From Gammaproteobacteria bacterium RIFOXYD12_FULL_61_37 (lineage in GTDB: Bacteria; Pseudomonadota; Gammaproteobacteria; Chromatiales; Chromatiaceae): 64,000 bases of DNA. Positions 32,666 through 42,416 of the stretch are shown piece after piece. Below the pieces are notes generated by a model. That model did no database searches, had not been told where the DNA came from, and saw only the letters and a program-made list of their open reading frames with translations. Positions within the stretch are counted from its first letter, which is position 1. Every line of letters starts with the position of its first letter. A program made the position numbers and the translations under genes. Where the stretch lies: the NCBI GenBank assembly GCA_001801995.1, contig MGZB01000018.1, forward strand, positions 62,001 to 126,000. Reading direction: 5' to 3'.

Positions 32666-35600
32666 ATGCCCCAACACAATAGCAAAGAAATCGAAATTCT
32701 GCTTGAAGAGCGAATCCTAATTCTGGATGGGGCCATGGGTACGATGATCCAGCGCCATGGACTGCAAGAGGCGGATTACCGGGGCGAGCGTTTTGCCGAT
32801 TGGCAGTTCAATCTGAAGGGCATGAACGATCTTCTCGTCCTGACCCGGCCTGAAATCATCCAAGGTATCCACGAGCAGTATCTGGCGGCGGGCGCCGACA
32901 TCATCGAGACCAACAGCTTCGGCGCCACCGCCAAGGACTTGGAGCGTTTCGGCCTGCAAGAGTTCGCCCATGAAATCAATGTCGCGGCCGCCCAGCTCTG
33001 CCGCGAGGCGGCCGACCGCTATTCCACGCCGGACAAGCCTCGTTTCGTCGCCGGGGTGCTGGGACCGACCCAGAAGACGGCCTCCATGTCGGTGGATGTC
33101 AACGATCCTGGCGCCCGCGCGATCCATTTCGACGAATTGGTAGCCGATTATTGCGAGGCGGCGCGGGGCCTGATCGAGGGCGGCACGGATATTTTGCTGA
33201 TCGAGACCATTTTCGACACGCTCAACGCCAAGGCAGCCGTCTTCGCCTGCGAGCGCGTGTTCGAGGAGGATGGCATCCGCTTGCCGATCATGATCTCCGG
33301 CACCATCACCGACGCTTCCGGGCGCACCCTCTCGGGCCAGACTACGGAGTCTTTCTACAACAGCCTGCGCCACGCCCGGCCCATTTCCTTCGGTCTGAAT
33401 TGCGCCCTCGGCCCCAGCCAGTTGCGCCAGTATGTGGAGGAGATGTCCCGCATCTGTGAATTCCGGGTTTCTGCCCACCCCAACGCCGGGTTGCCCAACG
33501 AATTCGGCGAGTACGATCTGGACGCAGCCCATATGGCCGGTTATCTGTCGGAATGGGCCGACAGCGGCTTTCTCAACATCGTTGGGGGCTGTTGCGGCAC
33601 CACGCCGCTCCATATCAAGGCCATCGCCGAGGCGATGAAAGGCCGGAGGCCGCGCCAGCCGCCACGTCCTGCGCCGGCCTGCCGCCTCTCGGGGCAGGAG
33701 CCCCTGAACATCGACAAGGGACTCAATTTCGTCAACGTGGGCGAGCGCGCCAATGTTACTGGCTCCGCCCTGTTCAAGCGGCTGATCCTCAACGAAGAAT
33801 ACGAGAAGGCCCTGGATATCTGCCGCGCCCAGGTGGAAAACGGCGCACAGGTCGTCGATGTCAACATGGACGAGGGGATGCTGGACGGCGTAGCCGCCAT
33901 GCGCCGGTTCCTCAACCTGATGGCCTCCGAGCCCGAGATCGCCAAAGCGCCCTTCATGATCGATTCCTCCAAGTGGGAGATCATCGAGGCGGGGCTTCAG
34001 TGCGTCCAGGGCAAGCCGATTGTCAACTCCATCTCCCTCAAGGAGGGCGAGGCGAAATTCGTCGAGCACGCCCGGCTTTGCCGCCGCTATGGCGCGGCGG
34101 TGATTGTCATGGCCTTCGACGAGCGCGGCCAGGCCGACAGCCTGGACCGGCGCCAGGAGATCTGTGGCCGCGCCTACCGGATATTGACCGAGCAGGTCGA
34201 TTTTCCGGCCGAGGACATCATTTTCGATCCCAACATCCTCACCGTCGCCACCGGCATGGAGGAGCACAACAACTACGGCGTCGATTTCATTGAGGCCGTG
34301 CGCTGGATCAAGCACAACCTGCCCCACGCCCTGGTCTCTGGCGGGGTTTCCAACGTTTCCTTCTCCTTTCGCGGCAACAACCCGGTACGCGAGGCGATCC
34401 ACGCGGTCTTCCTCTACCACGCCATCCAGGCCGGCATGGATATGGGTATCGTCAACGCCGGGCAACTGGTGGTCTACGACGAGATCCCCGAGGAGCTGTG
34501 CCGGGCGGTGGAGGATGTGATCCTCAACCACCGTCCCGACGCCACCGAGCGGCTGATCGAGTTGGCCCCCCAATACAAGGGAGAGGGGGTTGCCGAACAG
34601 AAAGAGACTTTGGAGTGGCGTTCCTGGCCCGTGGAAAAGCGCCTGGAACACGCCCTAGTGAAGGGAATCACCGAGTTCATCGATGAGGACGCCGAGGCGG
34701 CGCGGCAACAGGTATCGAGGACGCTAGAGGTGATCGAGGGACCCCTCATGGCGGGCATGAATGTCGTCGGCGACCTGTTCGGCGCCGGCAAGATGTTCCT
34801 GCCCCAGGTGGTCAAGTCCGCGCGCGTCATGAAAAAGGCCGTGGCCTATCTGGAGCCCTACCTGGACGCCGAAAAGGCCGCTCTGCTTGAATCGGGCCTG
34901 GCCAGAGCCCAGGGAAAGATCCTGCTCGCCACCGTCAAGGGCGATGTCCATGACATCGGCAAGAACATCGTTGGCGTGGTGCTGCAGTGCAACAACTACC
35001 AGGTCATAGATCTGGGCGTCATGGTCTCGGCCGATACCATATTGAAACGGGCTCAGGAGGAGCAGGTGAACATTGTCGGCCTCTCCGGGCTGATTACGCC
35101 CTCCCTTGACGAGATGGTGCATGTGGTCAAGGAGATGCAGCGACTCGGCATGGACATCCCTGTGATGATCGGCGGTGCCACCACCTCCAAGGCCCATACG
35201 GCCGTCAAGATTGCTCCGGAATATCGGGGGGCAGTGGCCTATGTGCCGGATGCCTCGCGTGCGGTCGGTGTCGCCAGCAGCTTGCTTTCGGAGAATTTGA
35301 GCACGGCATTCATCCAGGCGCTGAACGCGGAACATGCGGCAGTGCGGGAACGCCGCGCGGCGCGGAACGAGGCAAAGAGCCTGGTAACGCTCGCCGAGGC
35401 GAGGGCCAATCCCATCCCCATCGACTGGAGCGGCTATCAGCCGCCGATTCCCGCGCGGCCGGGCGTTCATGTCCTTCCCGATATTGACCTGGAAGCCATA
35501 ACTTCTTATATCGATTGGACCTTTTTCTTCCATGCCTGGCAGCTCAAGGGCCGCTATCCGCAGATCCTGGAGGATGTAGAGAAGGGCGAAGAGGCGCGAA

Positions 35601-36367
35601 AGCTCCTCGCCGACGCCGAGGCCATGCTGCGGCAGATTATCGACGGCAAATGGCTCAGGGCCGCCGCCGTCATCGGCCTCTTCCCGGCCAACGCCCAGGG
35701 CGACGACATTGAGTTTTTTGCCGACGAGACACGGGAGAAGCAGATCGCTACCCTGCACAATCTGCGCAAGCAGGGCCGCCAACCCGCAGGCCAATACAAC
35801 GACTGTCTTGCAGACTTCGTCGCGCCCATGGGATTGGGCAAGGCTGACAGTATCGGGGCCTTTGCCTGTACCGCAGGCATTGGCATAGACGCCAAGGTGG
35901 CCGAATTCGAACAGGACAGGGACGATTATCAGGCCCTTCTGCTCAAGTCCCTCGCTGATCGTCTCGCCGAGGCCCTGGCCGAATGGCTGCACGAGCAGGT
36001 ACGCAAGAAATACTGGGGGTACGTTGCCAGCGAGTCGTTCAGCAAGGCGGAGCTGGTCGAGGAGAAATATCGTGGGATACGTCCAGCCGTGGGTTATCCC
36101 GCCAGCCCCGACCACACCGAGAAGGATGTTCTGTGGCACCTGTTGGATGTCGAGCGCACCATCGGCATGACCCTGACCGAGTCCAAGGCCATGATTCCGA
36201 CGGCATCGGTGAGTGGCCTCTACTTCAGCCACCCCAAGGCGAGCTATTTCGCCGTCGGTAAAATCGGCAAGGACCAAGTCGAGGATTATGCCGCACGAAA
36301 GGGAATGGACTTGGCTGAGGTCGAGCGCTGGCTGGGACCGAATCTGGCCTATGAGACGGATGACTGA
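32666..36367 (+). CDS. metH: Cobalamin-dependent methionine synthase
   Basis: A 1233-aa enzyme that makes methionine from homocysteine and 5-methyltetrahydrofolate. All four modules are present in order. The homocysteine domain has its zinc cysteines (GLNCALG and GGCCGTTP). Next is the folate domain ([13 protein letters not shown]). The B12 domain has the cobalt-binding histidine in [12 protein letters not shown] near residue 760. The C-terminal reactivation domain binds S-adenosylmethionine ([18 protein letters not shown]). The start at 32666 ([10 protein letters not shown]) is chosen over an upstream TTG. The short gap to the divergent gene leaves no room for a riboswitch. Confidence 0.97.
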   Translation: MPQHNSKEIEILLEERILILDGAMGTMIQRHGLQEADYRGERFADWQFNLKGMNDLLVLTRPEIIQGIHEQYLAAGADIIETNSFGATAKDLERFGLQEFAHEINVAAAQLCREAADRYSTPDKPRFVAGVLGPTQKTASMSVDVNDPGARAIHFDELVADYCEAARGLIEGGTDILLIETIFDTLNAKAAVFACERVFEEDGIRLPIMISGTITDASGRTLSGQTTESFYNSLRHARPISFGLNCALGPSQLRQYVEEMSRICEFRVSAHPNAGLPNEFGEYDLDAAHMAGYLSEWADSGFLNIVGGCCGTTPLHIKAIAEAMKGRRPRQPPRPAPACRLSGQEPLNIDKGLNFVNVGERANVTGSALFKRLILNEEYEKALDICRAQVENGAQVVDVNMDEGMLDGVAAMRRFLNLMASEPEIAKAPFMIDSSKWEIIEAGLQCVQGKPIVNSISLKEGEAKFVEHARLCRRYGAAVIVMAFDERGQADSLDRRQEICGRAYRILTEQVDFPAEDIIFDPNILTVATGMEEHNNYGVDFIEAVRWIKHNLPHALVSGGVSNVSFSFRGNNPVREAIHAVFLYHAIQAGMDMGIVNAGQLVVYDEIPEELCRAVEDVILNHRPDATERLIELAPQYKGEGVAEQKETLEWRSWPVEKRLEHALVKGITEFIDEDAEAARQQVSRTLEVIEGPLMAGMNVVGDLFGAGKMFLPQVVKSARVMKKAVAYLEPYLDAEKAALLESGLARAQGKILLATVKGDVHDIGKNIVGVVLQCNNYQVIDLGVMVSADTILKRAQEEQVNIVGLSGLITPSLDEMVHVVKEMQRLGMDIPVMIGGATTSKAHTAVKIAPEYRGAVAYVPDASRAVGVASSLLSENLSTAFIQALNAEHAAVRERRAARNEAKSLVTLAEARANPIPIDWSGYQPPIPARPGVHVLPDIDLEAITSYIDWTFFFHAWQLKGRYPQILEDVEKGEEARKLLADAEAMLRQIIDGKWLRAAAVIGLFPANAQGDDIEFFADETREKQIATLHNLRKQGRQPAGQYNDCLADFVAPMGLGKADSIGAFACTAGIGIDAKVAEFEQDRDDYQALLLKSLADRLAEALAEWLHEQVRKKYWGYVASESFSKAELVEEKYRGIRPAVGYPASPDHTEKDVLWHLLDVERTIGMTLTESKAMIPTASVSGLYFSHPKASYFAVGKIGKDQVEDYAARKGMDLAEVERWLGPNLAYETDD

Positions 36368-36373
36368 GGTAAT

Positions 36374-37018
36374 TTAGAGGTAACAGGCCGACTTTGTCAT
36401 GATCTTGGATACCAGCTTCATCGCTGACCGGATAGGGAACGGGAGGCCGGCGGCACCTGCCTCGACCGCCGTGATAGCGTGCCGCATCTCGTCTTCCTTC
36501 ATCTGCTCCAGAATGGCCTTGCTTTTCTCGTCCTGGGGAGGGAGCCGGGAAAGATGGTTTTCCAGATGCGCCGTCACCTGTTTCTCGGTTTCCGCGACAA
36601 ATCCCAGGCTCCACCTGTCTCCGGCGATTCCTGCGGCCGCGCCGATCAGAAAAGAGCCCGCGTACCAGGCGGGGTTAAGCAGGCTCTTTCTGTCGTGGAG
36701 TTCTTCCAGCCGCCTCTCGCACCAATCGAGGTGGTCGTTTTCTTCTAGGGCCGCCCTCTCCATGACCATGCGAATCTCCGGCAAGTTGGCGGTCATCGCC
36801 TGGCCTTGATAAAGGGCTTGGGCGCAGACCTCGCCACTGTGGTTGATGCGCATCAAGCGAGCGGCGAGGCGCCGTTCGCTTTCGTCCATCTCATGCTCCG
36901 GCAGACCGGAGGAGGGGTTGGGCCGCTCGGTCAGGCGGGGCCTGCCGAAAACAGTGCGAAGGCTGTTGTCCAGGCTGATCACCAGTCTGTCCATGGGGGT
37001 CAGGTTTCGGGTCGGCAT
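36374..37018 (-). CDS. coq7: 2-polyprenyl-3-methyl-6-methoxy-1,4-benzoquinol hydroxylase
   Basis: A di-iron hydroxylase of 214 aa that carries out the C6 hydroxylation in ubiquinone synthesis; some bacteria use UbiF instead. The di-iron ligands lie in the repeats RINHSGEVCAQALY, LEENDHLDW, EKQVTAHLENHL and MKEDEMRHA. AGGA precedes the ATG by 10 nt. It is convergent with metH (6 bp) and lies 12 bp after the GlcF-like gene on the same strand. Together with ubiH, ubiI and ubiK it completes a set of aerobic ring-hydroxylation genes in this window. Confidence 0.94.
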   Translation of the reverse strand: MPTRNLTPMDRLVISLDNSLRTVFGRPRLTERPNPSSGLPEHEMDESERRLAARLMRINHSGEVCAQALYQGQAMTANLPEIRMVMERAALEENDHLDWCERRLEELHDRKSLLNPAWYAGSFLIGAAAGIAGDRWSLGFVAETEKQVTAHLENHLSRLPPQDEKSKAILEQMKEDEMRHAITAVEAGAAGLPFPIRSAMKLVSKIMTKSACYL

Positions 37019-37030
37019 GGCATATGTTCC

Positions 37031-38260
37031 TTAGGGAAGAGGCAAGAGACCTGCGATAAGTTCGACCGGGTGGCGAATCGGTATGTCGATCCCTCGTTTT
37101 TCAAGGCCACGCCTCATGTGAAGATGGCATCCGGTATTGGAGGTAAGGACAATCTTAGGCCTAAGTTGGGCAATCTGATCGAGGATAGGTTCCAGCAATT
37201 GCTGGGAAGCCCCGTCGGGGTCCATCAGGTGCATGCCGGCACCGCCACAACAACCGTAACCGGCGGATAGCGGTACACAAGCGGCACCGGGTATCTTGCC
37301 GAGCAACCGGAAAACGGGCGATTCGGACTTCATGGCGTTACGAAGCGAGCAGGGGGTATGGACGGCAATCAGTCCGTCGAATGTCTTCAGCCGAAGATCC
37401 AGGGGCGAGGTGGCCTGCTCAAGAAGGGTGCATGCGTCCATCACCCGTTCGCCGAGGTAGGTTTGCAGATAAGCGCCACAGCCGCTGGCGAATGAAATGA
37501 CCCTATTTGCCCCATCAAAGGCTTGGATATTGCGTTGCCGACATTTGTCCGCCTTGGCCTGATGGCCAGTGTGACCGTGGATGGCGCCGCAGCAGCCCTG
37601 GCTGCGGGGTACGCTGACCAGGACTCCAAGCCTCTGAGCAATGGAACTGAACGCCGCGAAAACAGGCTGATCCGTCAGTTGCGAAAGGCAGCCGAGGAAA
37701 AGCGAGGTACTCGCGTTGGCCGGACTAACGGTCTCTAGCGATAGCTCCTCGGATAAAGGGGGCAATAGACGCAACAGGTCTTGCTGTTTCCGCGGGGCCA
37801 ATTTCAGGGTAACCGGGTATAGAGGACTTTTTCGGAATTTCCTGACGGTTTCTCTGCCGAACGCTGATGTGGCGAGGTGGCTCAGGGCATCGGCCACAGG
37901 TGCGAAGTGACGGGGCAGGCGGCAAATGGCGGCATCAATGATGGTTGAATACTTGACCCCGGATGGACAGGCATCGCTGCAATTAAGGCAGTGCAAGCAA
38001 TTTTCCAGATGCCGGCGCATAGGGCCATCAACGGGCAAGCCAGCCGAAACCATGCCTTGGATAAGGGCAATCCGCCCACGCGGGGACTCGCACTCGTCGA
38101 GGCTTAGTCGATAGGTCGGGCAATGGGGCAGGCAGAGGCCGCATTTGACGCAAAGGTCGGCCTCCCGTAACAGTTGTTCGTCGTTCAATGCGATGGGCTT
38201 TGGTGGCCAGAGGTATACTGGAGCCTGAATATTATCGAAATTACGAGGGAGGCGTCGCAT
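37031..38260 (-). CDS. GlcF-like iron-sulphur oxidoreductase subunit
   Basis: 409 aa with two [4Fe-4S] motifs (CVKCGLCLPHCP and CLHCLNCSDACP) and two CCG domains (RSQGCCGAIHG and GYGCCGGAGM). This is the layout of GlcF, the electron-transfer subunit of glycolate oxidase, and of related lactate and heterodisulphide-type reductases. No GlcD or GlcE flavin subunit is nearby, so the dehydrogenase partner is unknown. The ATG at 38260 shares bases with the divergent start codon and has no clear ribosome site. A TTG at 38188, just before the first cluster, is an alternative start. Confidence 0.85.
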   Translation of the reverse strand: MRRLPRNFDNIQAPVYLWPPKPIALNDEQLLREADLCVKCGLCLPHCPTYRLSLDECESPRGRIALIQGMVSAGLPVDGPMRRHLENCLHCLNCSDACPSGVKYSTIIDAAICRLPRHFAPVADALSHLATSAFGRETVRKFRKSPLYPVTLKLAPRKQQDLLRLLPPLSEELSLETVSPANASTSLFLGCLSQLTDQPVFAAFSSIAQRLGVLVSVPRSQGCCGAIHGHTGHQAKADKCRQRNIQAFDGANRVISFASGCGAYLQTYLGERVMDACTLLEQATSPLDLRLKTFDGLIAVHTPCSLRNAMKSESPVFRLLGKIPGAACVPLSAGYGCCGGAGMHLMDPDGASQQLLEPILDQIAQLRPKIVLTSNTGCHLHMRRGLEKRGIDIPIRHPVELIAGLLPLP

Positions 38261-38585
38261 GGCTTTTTACCGATACCATCTGTTCATATGCGCCAACCAG
38301 CGCGACGATGGCAGTCAATGTTGCGCCATGTTCGGGGCGCGAAAGGCCGGGGAGTACCTGAAGAACAAGGCCAAGGAGGCTGGTATCCACGGGCCTGATG
38401 GCGTCAGGATCAACCGTGCGGGCTGCCTGGGGCGTTGCGACGATGGGCCTGCATTGGTCATCTATCCGGATGAAGTCTGGTACACCTATGTGGATAACGA
38501 GGATTTGGATCAGATTTTCAATGATCACCTGGTGGCTGGGAAGGTCGTGGAGAGATTGCGTCTCCGCACCGGGCGGGAGGGTTGA
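38259..38585 (+). CDS. Thioredoxin-like [2Fe-2S] ferredoxin
   Basis: 108 aa of the 'Shethna'-type fold. Cluster cysteines are in FICANQRDDGSQCC and NRAGCLGRCDDGP, and VIYPDEVWYTYV forms the core strand. Such proteins pass single electrons; the partner here is not known. A strong GGGAGG box lies 6 nt before the ATG. The start codon overlaps that of the GlcF-like gene on the opposite strand. The rplM promoter follows after 22 bp. Confidence 0.88.
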   Translation: MAFYRYHLFICANQRDDGSQCCAMFGARKAGEYLKNKAKEAGIHGPDGVRINRAGCLGRCDDGPALVIYPDEVWYTYVDNEDLDQIFNDHLVAGKVVERLRLRTGREG

Positions 38586-38607
38586 GTGATTTATTTGTTC
38601 GCCAGCC

Positions 38608-38636
38608 TTGATTGGTTGCCTATGTGCAGGTATAGT
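38608..38636 (+). promoter_or_regulatory. Sigma-70 promoter of rplM-rpsI
   Basis: TTGATT (38608-38613), 17 nt, TATAGT (38631-38636). A short hairpin, GATCT with AGATC (38641-38656), lies at the start of the expected transcript. A GGAG box sits 8 nt before the rplM start. Confidence 0.75.
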
Positions 38637-38687
38637 TTGCGATCTTTTTCGAGATCAATTCATTTCGTTGCCTTTGGAGCAGCCTAA

Positions 38688-39116
38688 ATGACAACAGTGA
38701 GTACTAAACCAGCGGACGTTCGCCGTGACTGGTATGTGGTAGACGCCTCCGGCAAGACCCTGGGACGCTTGGCTTCGGAGATAGCCCGTCGTTTGCGCGG
38801 CAAGCATAAGCCCGAATATACCCCCCACGTCGATACCGGCGACTATATCGTCGTGGTCAACGCCGAGAAGGTGGCCGTGACGGGAAACAAGATGAAGGAC
38901 AAGATGTATCATCATCACACGGGCTTTATCGGCAACCTCAAGTCCATCAGCCTGGAAAAGCTGCTGGCGAAGGCGCCCGAGCGAGTCATCCAGCAGGCGG
39001 TGAAGGGCATGATGCCGCGCAACCCCTTGGGCCGCGCCATGTTGGGCAAGTTGAAGATTTATGCAGGGGCCGAGCATCAGCATCAAGCTCAGCAGCCGAA
39101 AATACTCGATATCTGA
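38688..39116 (+). CDS. rplM: 50S ribosomal protein L13
   Basis: 142 aa, full length for the family. The N-terminal [16 protein letters not shown] and the central [18 protein letters not shown] are diagnostic, as is the [19 protein letters not shown] block. It is translated ahead of rpsI with a 14-bp gap, the universal gene pair. In other bacteria L13 binds 23S rRNA early in assembly. The leader here is short, about 45 nt, with one small hairpin. Confidence 0.98.
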   Translation: MTTVSTKPADVRRDWYVVDASGKTLGRLASEIARRLRGKHKPEYTPHVDTGDYIVVVNAEKVAVTGNKMKDKMYHHHTGFIGNLKSISLEKLLAKAPERVIQQAVKGMMPRNPLGRAMLGKLKIYAGAEHQHQAQQPKILDI

Positions 39117-39130
39117 ACCGGAACACTATC

Positions 39131-39520
39131 ATGGCTGAAGTCATCAATTGCACCGGACGTCGCAAGACCTCCACCGCCCGCGTCTTCCTCTCTTCCGGCA
39201 ACGGCAACATCACCATCAACAACCGTAGCCTGGAGAATTTCTTCGGGCGCGAAACCGCCCGGATGATTGTCCGTCAGCCCCTGGAAGCAGCAGCCGTGCT
39301 GGAAAAGGTGGATTTGCAAATCACCGTCGTCGGTGGCGGCATCAGCGGTCAGGCCGGCGCCATTCGCCACGGGATTGCCCGCGCCCTATCCCTGTACGAT
39401 GAAGGCCTGCGCAGCACCATGCGCCAGGCCGGTTACTTGACCCGAGACGCCCGTATGGTCGAGCGTAAGAAGGTCGGCCTGCACAAGGCGCGCAAGCGTC
39501 CGCAGTACTCCAAGCGCTGA
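39131..39520 (+). CDS. rpsI: 30S ribosomal protein S9
   Basis: 129 aa. The [14 protein letters not shown] start and the basic C-terminal tail [17 protein letters not shown], whose last residues reach the P-site tRNA, are conserved. It follows rplM and is followed after 34 bp by a tRNA-Gln gene and a terminator, so the three are probably one transcript. Confidence 0.98.
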   Translation: MAEVINCTGRRKTSTARVFLSSGNGNITINNRSLENFFGRETARMIVRQPLEAAAVLEKVDLQITVVGGGISGQAGAIRHGIARALSLYDEGLRSTMRQAGYLTRDARMVERKKVGLHKARKRPQYSKR

Positions 39521-39554
39521 TTTGGCTTCGGCGCTCGGCAAGGATTGATTTCCT

Positions 39555-39628
39555 TGGGGACTCGTCTAATGGTAGGACAGCGGACTCTGACTCCGTATGT
39601 GGGGGTTCAAATCCCTCGTCCCCAGCCA
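39555..39628 (+). tRNA. tRNA-Gln (anticodon CUG)
   Basis: A 74-nt cloverleaf with encoded CCA. The acceptor stem TGGGGAC pairs with GTCCCCA, including the weak U1-A72 pair typical of glutamine tRNAs. The anticodon loop is CTCTGAC (anticodon CUG, reading CAG), and the T-loop is GTTCAAATC. It lies between rpsI and a terminator. Confidence 0.95.
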
Positions 39629-39635
39629 ATATTTA

Positions 39636-39660
39636 AAAAGGCCCTTAACGGGCCTTTTTT
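39636..39660 (+). terminator. Intrinsic terminator of rplM-rpsI-tRNA
   Basis: AAAAGGCCC, a 5-nt loop, GGGCCTTTT, then more T residues (39636-39660). It begins 8 nt after the tRNA CCA end. Confidence 0.95.
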
Positions 39661-39733
39661 CATGGTTTGCTGACTCCTCATATCCCAAGCCGGCATTCCT
39701 GGTCCATCTCCTTTCATTTCAGCCTGTTGCGCC

Positions 39734-39746
39734 ACATTAGTAATGT
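39734..39746. promoter_or_regulatory. 13-bp palindrome upstream of lptD
   Basis: ACATTAGTAATGT is perfectly symmetrical about its central G, in the 180 bp between the terminator and lptD. It may be an operator. No regulator is assigned. Confidence 0.35.
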
Positions 39747-39843
39747 CGGTTGTGACATAACAGACTGTTTCTATTGAAGAAAGCAGTGTTCTGGGTGATA
39801 TTATGCGACCTTGCCTCGGCCGAGGGCTTGGCTGAAGCGACTC

Positions 39844-42414
39844 ATGCGTGCAATGGGGATGAATGTGTCCAAGAAGAAGATGCTGACCATTATTGTCAGG
39901 GGGCTGTTGATGGTCCCAATGGTTGCCGCGGCGGGTCCGAGCGGATCAGGTGGGTGCGGTGTTGACGATTTTGAATGGAATTGCCCGGATGAAGCGGGTG
40001 GTGGGGCAGTGGTTCGCCCGCTGCTGGCGGAGAATGATACACTCTCGTCCGCATCTTCGAGCCCGGCTAAACTGGATCAGCCACAATGGACGGATACAAA
40101 GCCGTTAGCTATTGCTGCGAATGATACTTCCACCTCCACGCTGCCAAGCCGTTCTGCAAGCCAGCCAGCGTCTCTCACCAAAAAGCAACAGGGCGTTCGC
40201 GAAACGATGCCCGCCGACACATATGCACGGGGAGACCGGCTTGCCAAGCTGGACGAGGGGCTGGCTTGGGAGCGTTGCGGTGTCCCTGCGACCCAGTCCT
40301 CAATATCGAGGGGACGTCCAGCGGACAGGGACCTCAATGTCAGTTCTGATGCGGTGAGCTGGGAAAGAAATGACCAGCTCGCGCTGTTTACAGGCAATAT
40401 AGAGGCGTACCAAGAAAATCAGTATCTAGAAGCGGATTGGTTGCGCTATTCACGCAGAGACGGAAAGGTTAATGTCAAGGGCGACTTCTACTACGAGACT
40501 CCGTCGCTACGGCTCCTAGCCAACGAAGGCGAGTTTTACCTGAACGAGAAAAGGGGCAGCACCACCGGGGTGAAGGGTTACCGCCTCCCGGATAACGATG
40601 GTCGCGGGACAGCGGACAAGATCGTTGTAATGGATGCCAACCATAGTCGACACGAAAATATCACCTATACCACTTGCCGCCCCGGCAACGATGACTGGTA
40701 TATCAGCGCAGACGAGCTGGAGATAGATAAAGAATCGGGTTGGGGGGAGGCTAAGGATGCAACTGTGCGGTTCATGGGCACCCCCATTCTCTATGCCCCT
40801 TATTTCAAATTCCCCATAGATGACCGACGTATGTCGGGCTTTCTCACCCCGTCGATCGGGAACTCGAACAAAACAGGTCTTGATGTTACTGCACCCTATT
40901 ATTTGAACTTGGCGCCAAATTACGATGCAACCCTCTATCCGCGTGTCATGTCCGATCGTGGGATGATGTTGGGGGGCGAGTTCCGTTTTTTGACAGAAAA
41001 TTCCAGCGGTTTGATCGGGGCAGAGATTTTACCGGATGACAGGGGTAATCGTCCGGAGACCGAGAGTACGCGCGGCTCATTGGCATTGCGTTATGCGGCA
41101 AACCCGGCACCGCGCTGGGCTACCCAGGTGCATGTGGATTATGCGTCCGACGACACCTATCTCACCGATTTCGGCTCGAATCTGGGTGTGACAAGTGCGG
41201 TCCACCTCCAAAGAACCGCTGTAACCAGCTATTCGGGAGACTATTGGAGTCTTACCGGCTTGGTGCAGGACTATCAGACGATTGATAACACCGTCGCCGC
41301 AGCGAACAAGCCGTACAGCCGCTTGCCCCAAATGTTGTTCAATTTGGAGCAGCCCGATGCTTCGACCGGGCTGACGTATCACTTTCTGGGTGAGTATGCC
41401 CACTTCTTCCACGAAGATGCTGTGTTTGGTCAGCGGCTGGATTTGATGCCTGGCGTCAGCTATCCGGTTATGCGACCCTGGGGACACCTTATTCCCAAGG
41501 TTAGTGGTCGTTATACGACCTATGCGCTGGAAGACCAAACAGCAGGGCGGCCCAGCGACCCAGATCGAGCTTTGCCGATCCTGAGCCTGGATACTGGCCT
41601 GGTGTTCGAGCGGTCGACGGATTGGCTCGGAAACGCGGCGGTGCAAACTTTAGAGCCACGACTGTTCTACCTTTATACCCCCGATGTTAATCAGGACGAA
41701 CTACCCATCTTCGATACCTCCGAATACGGCATGTCTTTTGACAGTCTATTCCGTGAAAACCGATTCAGTGGCGCTGATCGCCAGGGTGACGCCAATCAGT
41801 TAACTACGGCACTCACCAGCCGCTTTTTTTCTGATGGAACAGGACGGGAGTGGCTCAATCTCGGCTTAGGCCAGATCCTTTATTTCGAGGATCGGGACGT
41901 GCAAATCCCAGGAACTACAACTGTACAGAACAGTAGTTCCTCTATGGTGGCTGAGGTCAGCAGCAACTTCGCGCCGAATTGGTATACAAGGATCTTTTAC
42001 CAATGGAACACGCATGACAGTGATACAGAGAAGACCGCAGCCATGATTCGTTACAAGGATGACGAGATGCGCGTTGTCAATTTGGCCTACCGATACGAAG
42101 TAAATCCGCAGAACCAAACCAATCTTCAGGATCAAGTCGATGCCTCGTTCCACTGGCCTGTAAGTGCAAGCTGGAGTTTAGTTGGCCGATGGAATTACTC
42201 CATGCTGGACGAGTCCACACTTGATCGCTTTGGGGGGGTCGAATACAACAGTTGCTGTTGGGCGTTCCGGGTCGTAGGGCGTCATTTTGTGAACAACGAC
42301 GAAACAACGACGGGTGTTTTTGCTCAACTTGAGTTGACCGGTTTGGGTGCTATTGGACAAAGCGTCGATAAGATGATCGAGGATGGCGTATTAGGATACA
42401 AGGTTAAGCACTGA
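39844..42414 (+). CDS. lptD: LPS-assembly outer-membrane protein LptD
   Basis: About 856 aa. It forms the outer-membrane barrel that, with LptE, inserts lipopolysaccharide. After a signal sequence (MLTIIVRGLLMVPMVAAA) comes a linker of about 110 residues rich in Ser, Thr and Ala. The OstA-type periplasmic domain follows (DLNVSSDAVSWERN...) and then the barrel. The adjacent barrel cysteines are present (EYNSCCWAFR), as are N-terminal partners (GGCGVDDFEWNC, WERCGVP, YTTCRPGNDDW), so the usual interdomain disulphides are possible. The linker is unusually long. Several in-frame starts exist. 39844 is used because a GAAG box lies 6 nt before it; 39853 and 39859 are also possible. surA starts 2 bp after the stop. 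Confidence 0.92.
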   Translation: MRAMGMNVSKKKMLTIIVRGLLMVPMVAAAGPSGSGGCGVDDFEWNCPDEAGGGAVVRPLLAENDTLSSASSSPAKLDQPQWTDTKPLAIAANDTSTSTLPSRSASQPASLTKKQQGVRETMPADTYARGDRLAKLDEGLAWERCGVPATQSSISRGRPADRDLNVSSDAVSWERNDQLALFTGNIEAYQENQYLEADWLRYSRRDGKVNVKGDFYYETPSLRLLANEGEFYLNEKRGSTTGVKGYRLPDNDGRGTADKIVVMDANHSRHENITYTTCRPGNDDWYISADELEIDKESGWGEAKDATVRFMGTPILYAPYFKFPIDDRRMSGFLTPSIGNSNKTGLDVTAPYYLNLAPNYDATLYPRVMSDRGMMLGGEFRFLTENSSGLIGAEILPDDRGNRPETESTRGSLALRYAANPAPRWATQVHVDYASDDTYLTDFGSNLGVTSAVHLQRTAVTSYSGDYWSLTGLVQDYQTIDNTVAAANKPYSRLPQMLFNLEQPDASTGLTYHFLGEYAHFFHEDAVFGQRLDLMPGVSYPVMRPWGHLIPKVSGRYTTYALEDQTAGRPSDPDRALPILSLDTGLVFERSTDWLGNAAVQTLEPRLFYLYTPDVNQDELPIFDTSEYGMSFDSLFRENRFSGADRQGDANQLTTALTSRFFSDGTGREWLNLGLGQILYFEDRDVQIPGTTTVQNSSSSMVAEVSSNFAPNWYTRIFYQWNTHDSDTEKTAAMIRYKDDEMRVVNLAYRYEVNPQNQTNLQDQVDASFHWPVSASWSLVGRWNYSMLDESTLDRFGGVEYNSCCWAFRVVGRHFVNNDETTTGVFAQLELTGLGAIGQSVDKMIEDGVLGYKVKH

Positions 42415-42416
42415 TC

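Noticed and set aside
32717-34651. A 644-codon open frame antisense to metH
   Set aside because: It mirrors metH codons in a GC-rich gene, has no recognisable domain or ribosome site, and metH is complete and conserved on the other strand. Similar antisense frames at 34724-36277, 53752-55596 and 14110-15177 were rejected for the same reason.
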